A DNA stretch of 33,860 bases. It comes from Bowdeniella nasicola (lineage in GTDB: Bacteria; Actinomycetota; Actinomycetes; Actinomycetales; Actinomycetaceae). A program made the translations under genes and the position numbers. Position 1 is the first letter of the stretch; each line of letters begins with the position of its first letter. Where the stretch lies: assembly GCF_001907295.1 (NCBI RefSeq), contig NZ_MQVR01000019.1, positions 1 through 33,860 of the forward strand, in the 5' to 3' direction. Shown here piece by piece: positions 28,885-33,860 of this stretch. The notes under the pieces were generated by a model. It was not told where the DNA came from. It did no database searches and saw only the letters and a program-made list of their open reading frames with translations.

Positions 28885-30320
28885 CGCAGCATCACCTCCT
28901 CGGTCTTTTGTAGGTCATCGGACAGGTCGCCGATCGTGGGCGGGACCGGGCCCTGCACGACCTGCGGCGTCGGCGCGGGCACGCCGGGGCCGCGCGCGCC
29001 GTTGGAGATGCGCAGCAGCAACCCGATGATCATCCAGTTCGCGATGAGGGAGGAGCCCCCCTGCGAGAGGAACGGCAGCGTGAGGCCGGTCAGCGGGATG
29101 ACGCGCGTGATGCCGCCGACGACGACGAACACCTGGAACGCGAGGATGAAGCCGATGCCGCCGCACAGCAGCTTGCCGAACGCGTCACGGATCGTGAGGC
29201 CGACGCGGATCGCCCGCAGCGCGAGGATGAGGTAGAGCAGGAGGATCGCGATGAGGCCGGTCAGGCCGAGTTCCTCGCCGAGGGAGGCGGTAATCGAGTC
29301 GGAGTGCGCTGCGTAGACGAGCTCGGGGTGGCCGTACCCCCAACCGGTGCCCATGAGGCCGCCCTGCGCCATGCCGAACAGGCCCTGGACGAGCTGATAG
29401 GAGCCGCCGGGGCTGCGCGCATACAGCTCAGGATCGAGCGGATTGCGCCATATTTCGTAGCGGGCGTAGACATGGCTGAAGAGGTTGCCGGCGACGATCA
29501 CCGCCGCGAGGAACATCGAGATCCCGATGATGATCCAGCTCGTGCGTTCGGTCGCGACGTAGAGCATCGCGACGAACAGGCCGAAGAACAGCAGCGAGGT
29601 GCCCATGTCCTTTTCGAGGACGAGGACCGCGACGGCGACGCCCCACGCGATGACGATGGGGCCGAAGTCACGGATGCGGGGCAGTTGCAGGCCGAGGATC
29701 TTCGGGCCCGCGAGGGCGAGGTTATCGCGCTGGGTCGCGAGGTAGCCGGCGAAGAACACCGCGAGCAGGATCTTCGCGATCTCGGCGGGCTGGAAGGAAA
29801 AGCTGCCGAAGCCGATCCAGATGCGCGAGCCGTTAATCGTCTTGCCGAGCCCCGGCACGAGCGGCAGGAGCAGCATGACCAGGCCGCCGACGAGCGAGAG
29901 GTAGGTAAAGCGCCGCAGCGTGCGGTGGTCTTTAAGAAGGAAGACGACGGCGATGCACAGCAGGATGCCGAGGACCGTCCACTGCAGCTGTCCGACGGCA
30001 AACGGCCGGGCGTCCGCGTTGCGGGCGAGATAGGCGATGTCGAGGCGGGCGATCATCGCGAGGCCGATCCCGTTGAGGGCGACGGCGATCGGCACGATGA
30101 CCGGATCCGCGTAGGGCGCGCGCCACCGCACGATGAGGTGGGTGGCGATCGCGAGCACCGCGAAGCCGCCGGCATACATCGTGAGACGAGCGGGGACGGC
30201 CCCGTCGACGGCGAGCCCGACCTGCAGATACGCGTATAGCCCCAGCGCGAGCGCGGGGATAAGCAGCAGCAGCTCGGTGAGCCGACCGGAGCGCGCCGGG
30301 CGCATCGCTACAGTAGCCAT
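28881..30320 (-). CDS. rodA: SEDS peptidoglycan glycosyltransferase (RodA/FtsW family)
   Basis: SEDS proteins polymerise lipid II into glycan strands and pair with a class B PBP, here PbpA. The 479-residue protein has about twelve membrane helices and the conserved FQPAEIAKILLAVFF, EKDMGTSLLFFGLF and GYQL-like SYQLVQGLFGMAQGG blocks, with the end PLTGLTLPFLSQGGSS that carries the family signature. RodA is preferred over FtsW from its position in the pbpA-pknA-pknB operon. The start ATG 30320 has GAGGTG upstream and lies inside the pstP end (13-base overlap). Confidence 0.94.
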   Translation of the reverse strand: MATVAMRPARSGRLTELLLLIPALALGLYAYLQVGLAVDGAVPARLTMYAGGFAVLAIATHLIVRWRAPYADPVIVPIAVALNGIGLAMIARLDIAYLARNADARPFAVGQLQWTVLGILLCIAVVFLLKDHRTLRRFTYLSLVGGLVMLLLPLVPGLGKTINGSRIWIGFGSFSFQPAEIAKILLAVFFAGYLATQRDNLALAGPKILGLQLPRIRDFGPIVIAWGVAVAVLVLEKDMGTSLLFFGLFVAMLYVATERTSWIIIGISMFLAAVIVAGNLFSHVYARYEIWRNPLDPELYARSPGGSYQLVQGLFGMAQGGLMGTGWGYGHPELVYAAHSDSITASLGEELGLTGLIAILLLYLILALRAIRVGLTIRDAFGKLLCGGIGFILAFQVFVVVGGITRVIPLTGLTLPFLSQGGSSLIANWMIIGLLLRISNGARGPGVPAPTPQVVQGPVPPTIGDLSDDLQKTEEVMLR

Positions 30321-31633
30321 GGCACCTCGGGGTGCGCGGCGCGCGATGACGGACTGTCGGTGGGTTCCTCGGATTGCGCGGGGGCGGGCGCCGGCTGCGT
30401 CCCGCCCGAGGAAGGGGGAGTGAGCAGGTCGCGGAAATTCTCGACGATGGCTTCGGCCTCGGCGAGCGAGGATCGCGTCGTCGGGGTGGCGAGGCGCTCC
30501 TTGGCGTAGGTGGGCAGATCCGCGACGGCGATATCGGTGCGGTGGTGGATATCGGACAGCGCGAGTGGGCCGAGGCGTTGCGGGATGCCCTGGAAGACGG
30601 TGACGACGCCGTCATCTTCGGCGACGTAGAACTGGGTGCGCGTCCACGAATAGCCGGCGGCGAGCGAGCCGATGACGATGATCGCTATGAGGAGTGCGCC
30701 GAGCGTGCGACCGATGATGCGGCCGCGGTGGCGCGGCGCGGCGGTGTCCTCCTCGCTCTCGTCCAGCTCGCGGCTGGGGCGCAGTTTGGCGGCGCGTCCG
30801 GCGGCGCCGGAAAACTCGCTCGCGCGGGTGCGGGCGAGCCGGTCGGTCGCGGCCGCACCGACGATCTGGGGGACGGTCGAGGGCTGGGCGCCGTCGCGCA
30901 GGCTGTTCGTCTCGACGGTGTCGCACACGATGACGGTCACGTTATCGGGCGCACCGGCCCGCAGCGCGAGGTTGATGAGCTCGTCGGCGCAGTCGCCCAC
31001 GTCGGCGATCTCCAGCAGCGTCTCGGTGATGGTCTCGTGGGAGACGACGCCGAACAGGCCGTCGGAGGCGAGGAGCCACCGATCCGCGGGGTGAGCTTCG
31101 CGTACCGAGGTGTCGAGCAGGACCTCGCCGTCGGTATCGCCGAGGGCCCGCAAAATCATGTTGCGCATCGGATGATGCTCGGCGTCTTCGGCCGAGATCC
31201 GACCCGTGTCGACGAGATGCTGGACGTAGGTGTGGTCCGTCGTCAGCTGTTTCAGCTCGCCCTCGCGTAGCAAGTAGGCGCGCGAGTCGCCGATATGGAC
31301 CATGCCGAGTTTGGTGCCGGAGCGCAGGATTGCGATACACGTCGTCCCGAGCCCTTCGAGGTCCGGGTCCGTATCCGAGCGGTTCATGAGCTCGTCGTGC
31401 GCGGATTCGACGGCATCGCGCAGCTGGTCGATGAGGTCATCGGCGCTGGGCACGTCATCGTCGAGGGGCGCGAGGTGGGCGACGGCGACGGAGGACGCAA
31501 TATCGCCGCCGGCGGGCCCGCCCATGCCGTCGGCGAGGACGAGCAGATGCGGCCCGGCATAGGCCGAATCCTGGTTATTGGAGCGCACGATTCCGACGTC
31601 GGAGCGGGCCGCGTACTTGAACTGGACGCTCAT
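30308..31633 (-). CDS. pstP: PP2C-type protein phosphatase PstP
   Basis: PstP removes phosphates placed by PknA and PknB and so resets the pathway. The PP2C domain (about 1-240) has Asp22 in SNNQDSAYA, Asp35-Gly36 in LADGMGG, and the later LASDGLFGV and GAPDNVTVIV metal motifs. A single membrane helix lies at about 305-325, with a short extracellular part and a Ser/Pro-rich tail to residue 441. ATG 31633 overlaps the fhaB stop (ATGA). Confidence 0.95.
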   Translation of the reverse strand: MSVQFKYAARSDVGIVRSNNQDSAYAGPHLLVLADGMGGPAGGDIASSVAVAHLAPLDDDVPSADDLIDQLRDAVESAHDELMNRSDTDPDLEGLGTTCIAILRSGTKLGMVHIGDSRAYLLREGELKQLTTDHTYVQHLVDTGRISAEDAEHHPMRNMILRALGDTDGEVLLDTSVREAHPADRWLLASDGLFGVVSHETITETLLEIADVGDCADELINLALRAGAPDNVTVIVCDTVETNSLRDGAQPSTVPQIVGAAATDRLARTRASEFSGAAGRAAKLRPSRELDESEEDTAAPRHRGRIIGRTLGALLIAIIVIGSLAAGYSWTRTQFYVAEDDGVVTVFQGIPQRLGPLALSDIHHRTDIAVADLPTYAKERLATPTTRSSLAEAEAIVENFRDLLTPPSSGGTQPAPAPAQSEEPTDSPSSRAAHPEVPWLL

Positions 31634-32118
31634 CGACGCAGCTCCATGACGTGCGAACCGATCCGCACGGGTGTGCCCGTCGGCACGGGCGTCGCCTGGA
31701 AAATGCGTGAGCCGTTGACGTAGGTGCCGTTCGTGGAGTCGAGATCTTCGACGTACCAGGCGCCCTCGTGCGGGAAGAAGCGGGCGTGGCGGCTGGAGGA
31801 GTAGTCGTCATCGAGCACGAGCGTGCAGGTGGAGGCGCGACCGACGATGACGGCCGAGTTCGCGAGCGGCACGGCGGATCCGGTGAGGGGCCCTTCGGTG
31901 ACGATGAGGCGACGCGGCTCAAAGCGGGCCGCGGGGGTGCGTTGCGGCCGGGCCTGGCGGCGCGGTTTGGTGCGGGCCGGCGCTTGGCGGCCGGGCCCAC
32001 GCGGGGTGACCGTCGTGCCGAAGACGTCGCGGCGCAGGACGCCGAGGGTGAAGAGGATGAAGAGCCAAAGCAGGGCAAGATAGCTCAGCCGCAACAGCGT
32101 GACGGCGAGTTCACTCAT
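31630..32118 (-). CDS. fhaB: FHA domain protein FhaB (FipA type)
   Basis: FHA domains bind phosphothreonine; FhaB is phosphorylated by PknA/PknB and links to the divisome in mycobacteria. The 162-residue protein has one N-terminal membrane helix (about 8-27), a basic Arg/Pro-rich linker, and an FHA domain in the C-terminal half with VGRASTC, SSRHARF and DSTNGTYVNG motifs, which include the phosphopeptide-binding Arg, Ser and Asn positions. It begins 4 bases after the fhaA stop. Confidence 0.94.
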   Translation of the reverse strand: MSELAVTLLRLSYLALLWLFILFTLGVLRRDVFGTTVTPRGPGRQAPARTKPRRQARPQRTPAARFEPRRLIVTEGPLTGSAVPLANSAVIVGRASTCTLVLDDDYSSSRHARFFPHEGAWYVEDLDSTNGTYVNGSRIFQATPVPTGTPVRIGSHVMELRR

Positions 32119-32122
32119 ATGC

Positions 32123-32824
32123 TCAGCCCTCGTTTCCTGGCTGATTCCAGAACATGATGCGGGTGCGGCCGATCGTGAGCGTATTGCCGTCGACGAGCGT
32201 TGCGGCCGGAACCTTATGGCCCTCGACGTACATGCCGTTCGTGGAGTTCAGGTCGGTGGCGATCACGCCGCGGGGCGTGACCCGCAATTCGAGGTGTTTG
32301 CGCGAGACGCCCGTATCGTCGACGACGATGTCAGCTTCCGAGCCGCGCCCGATCACGGTGACGGGACCGGTGAGCAGGTAGCGCCGACCGTCGATATCGA
32401 TGATGGGGTGACGTTCGCTCGCTGTCCCGGCGGTGGCGGGGGCGACGGCGCCGCGCTGCGTGGCGGACGTGATCTGGTACTGGCCCGTCGCGAGTGAATC
32501 GTCGAGGTTAAAGGTGACCTTGACTGGGCCGACGAAAGAATAGGACTGGCTCGCCGCATGTTCGGTCGCGGCGGCGGCGATTTCTTCGGCGAGGGCATCG
32601 GCGCCCCAGGATTCGAAGTTTTCCTCGTCCGTCGTGGACAGCGTCACCCTGAACTTATTGGGCGCGATCGTGCGGTCCCGGGCGACGGCCGCCGCCCGCT
32701 CGTCCATGGTGCGACGGACTGCCGACGCGATCTCGACCGGCTTGATTTCCGAGCGGAAGGCTTTGGAGAAGGCACCAGAAACGACGTTTTCCACCTTCTT
32801 TTCGAACTTGTCGAGAAAGCGCAT
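32123..32824 (-). CDS. fhaA: FHA domain protein FhaA with DUF3662 domain
   Basis: The first gene of the operon. The 233-residue protein has the N-terminal DUF3662 domain (about 1-125, beginning RFLDKFEKKVENVVSGAFSK) and a C-terminal FHA domain (about 150-230) with IGRGSEADIVV, VSRKHLEL and NSTNGMYVEG. The mycobacterial FhaA linker between the two domains is longer; here it is short. FhaA recognises phosphorylated partners such as MviN and tunes peptidoglycan synthesis. ATG 32824 follows a G-rich site. Confidence 0.95.
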   Translation of the reverse strand: MRFLDKFEKKVENVVSGAFSKAFRSEIKPVEIASAVRRTMDERAAAVARDRTIAPNKFRVTLSTTDEENFESWGADALAEEIAAAATEHAASQSYSFVGPVKVTFNLDDSLATGQYQITSATQRGAVAPATAGTASERHPIIDIDGRRYLLTGPVTVIGRGSEADIVVDDTGVSRKHLELRVTPRGVIATDLNSTNGMYVEGHKVPAATLVDGNTLTIGRTRIMFWNQPGNEG

Positions 32825-32862
32825 GGCTCGCCCCCTTCGGTCACGACTGTCGGTACATAGGG

Positions 32863-32905
32863 ATTCTATCGTTAGGAGTGTGCGCAGGCTCTCGCCCCTA
32901 ACGAT
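32863..32905 (-). promoter_or_regulatory. fhaA operon promoter with inverted repeat
   Basis: A -10-like TAGAAT (32868-32863, minus strand) lies 39 bases before fhaA. Beside it is the inverted repeat ATCGTTAGG (32868-32876) and CCTAACGAT (32897-32905), perfect over 9 bp with a 20-base spacer, so a dimeric regulator could cover the promoter. No clear -35 box is seen, and the factor is unknown. Confidence 0.45.
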
Positions 32906-32959
32906 TTCCTAATCGCGGGCCTGCCGCGCTACGATATCTGGTGTTCTCCTTTGAACGCT

Positions 32960-33046
32960 GCTCGAGTGGCGGAATTGGTAGACGCGCACGGTTCAGGTCC
33001 GTGTGCCCGTAAGGGCGTGGAAGTTCAAGTCTTCTCTCGAGCACCA
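32960..33046 (+). tRNA. tRNA-Leu(CAG), CCA encoded
   Basis: A type II cloverleaf with acceptor arms GCTCGAG and CTCGAGC, a long variable arm, anticodon CAG at 32994-32996 and CCA encoded at 33044-33046, unlike the two earlier tRNAs. It is divergent from fhaA. Confidence 0.96.
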
Positions 33047-33081
33047 TGGCTATTCATTAGTACTAGCCAATTTTCTTTAAG

Positions 33082-33119
33082 AGAACTCCCGGTCCCGGGT
33101 CACCAGGGCCGGGAGTTCT
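33082..33119 (+). terminator. Hairpin after tRNA-Leu
   Basis: An 11-bp perfect stem (33082-33092 with 33109-33119) and 16-base loop lie 35 bases after the tRNA. No T-run follows, so its efficiency as a terminator is uncertain. Confidence 0.5.
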
Positions 33120-33268
33120 GCGTTGGCGGGCCCCTGCGGCCTTCGACAACACCGTGACTAACCACCGCGCCATCGAGCGGCCCAGCTTCAAGCATTCTGT
33201 CGGTGCCGTTGCATACGATGACCAGAGCGGGTCTGGAGCACTCGCAGACTGTGAAGGAGACGTAGCGA

Positions 33269-33823
33269 GTGTCGCGACTGACAGAACTACTGAGGCAGGC
33301 CCGCAAGGTCGACAAGCAACTCGGTGACGACCTGGAGAAGGAGTTCGCCGCGCTGATGAAGCGGCGGACCTTCGGCCTGGTCTTCGAGCAGCACCAGCCC
33401 GAGGCTGTGGAGTTACCCGGGCGGGCCGTGCGTCGCGGGGACAAGGTGCGGGTGCTCCCGCCTCGGGGTGAGGTCAAGCAGGGCGACCAGCGACTGTGGC
33501 GCGTGGAGCGGATCGAGCGCGTCGACGGGGGCCGGATTGCTCACCTGCTCGAACTCGATGCCGAGAAGCCTCAGACCCAGGCAGTCATCACCGACGATCT
33601 GGTGGTGGTCGCGGAGTTCAACGACCGCATCTACCCGGGCCTCGTGGAGACGGGCAGGGTCGAGCGCGGCGGCGACAAGCCGTTCCACACGGTCATCAAC
33701 GCGGAGAACTTCCACGCCCTAGAGATGCTCACCTACACCCATCGGGGCAAGGTCGATGCCATCTACATCGGTCAAGTCCCTTGTAGTGGTGTAACGGCGT
33801 TTTCCTCTCGTTTGGGGTTTTAG
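33269..33823 (+). pseudogene. Type III-like adenine DNA methyltransferase, truncated
   Basis: GTG 33269 with AAGGAG at 33254-33259 begins the N-terminus of a large site-specific DNA methyltransferase: LLRQARKVDKQLGDDLEKEF, FGLVFEQHQPEAVELPGRAV and NDRIYPGLVETGRVERGGDK. Homology runs to GKVDAIYI (33769), where the family continues with the catalytic DPPY motif. Instead the frame enters 17 foreign residues and stops at 33823. The catalytic domain is thus missing, probably through insertion of a mobile element. Intact relatives form type III-like restriction-modification systems with a helicase-nuclease partner. Confidence 0.8.
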
Positions 33824-33860
33824 CTTGCTAGTGCGGGCGTGTCGGTATCGGTCATGGTCG
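33770..33860 (-). mobile_element. Probable end of an insertion sequence
   Basis: Methyltransferase homology ends exactly at 33769/33770, where a non-homologous stretch begins with GGTCAAGTCCCTTGTAGTGG. A minus-strand frame coming from outside ends with TAA at 33822-33820 (last residues TDTDTPALAS), as expected for the C-terminus of a transposase close to an IS end. An IS256-like element is my guess from the terminus, not a demonstrated match. The rest lies beyond the window. Confidence 0.5.

Noticed and set aside
33047-33268. Integrase attachment site at the tRNA-Leu 3' end
   Set aside because: No repeat of the tRNA 3' end is found within the window and no integrase is seen. The rest of the region would be needed.

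Overview
The window is the replication-origin region of a high-GC Gram-positive chromosome. The order dnaA-dnaN-recF-dciA-gyrB-gyrA-(DUF3566)-tRNA-Ile-(DLW-39)-tRNA-Ala, followed later by cyclophilin, rhomboid, crgA, a DUF881 protein, sortase, pabA, pknB-pknA-pbpA-rodA-pstP-fhaB-fhaA and tRNA-Leu, is the classic actinobacterial origin neighbourhood. A wall-anchored sialidase with an LPITG signal, a class E sortase and the lack of a gnd gene between dnaN and recF suggest a host-associated member of the Actinomycetaceae or a near relative. That family placement is an inference.

Layout. Bases 1-335 and 1824-2203 hold DnaA-box-like sites, and the second stretch is the likely oriC. From 336 to 10344 lie the replication and topology genes, all on the plus strand. 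From 10406 to 10745 lie tRNA-Ile(GAT), a 50-codon DLW-39 gene and tRNA-Ala(TGC). From about 10.8 to 18.5 kb the gene order is disturbed. It holds an MMPL-type transporter broken by frameshifts, a chimeric lipoprotein-deacetylase/VOC reading frame with two nonsense codons, an intact cell-wall sialidase, a GH13 alpha-glucosidase whose last codons run antisense into a glgC-like fragment, and the tail of a PQQ-type sugar dehydrogenase. These pieces are joined at sharp junctions.

From 18.5 to 24.6 kb lie a lysine/alanine-rich single-pass protein, a cyclophilin, a rhomboid protease, an aldo/keto reductase, crgA, a DUF881 protein, a class E sortase, a 53-residue membrane protein and pabA. From 24.6 to 32.8 kb a tightly overlapping minus-strand operon encodes the cell-growth signalling and peptidoglycan module: two FHA proteins, a PP2C phosphatase, a SEDS glycosyltransferase, a class B PBP and two Ser/Thr kinases. 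FhaA, FhaB, PknA, PknB and PstP are expected to regulate RodA/PbpA wall synthesis, with CrgA as a divisome partner. The right edge holds tRNA-Leu(CAG), then a type III-like DNA methyltransferase cut off just before its catalytic motif by what looks like the end of an insertion sequence.

I found no convincing new multi-gene system. The most unusual material is the decayed, recombined 10.8-18.5 kb segment, a 15-bp direct repeat flanking the presumed oriC, DnaA-box pairs at gyrB and at the rhomboid/reductase junction, and several unexplained inverted repeats at promoters.
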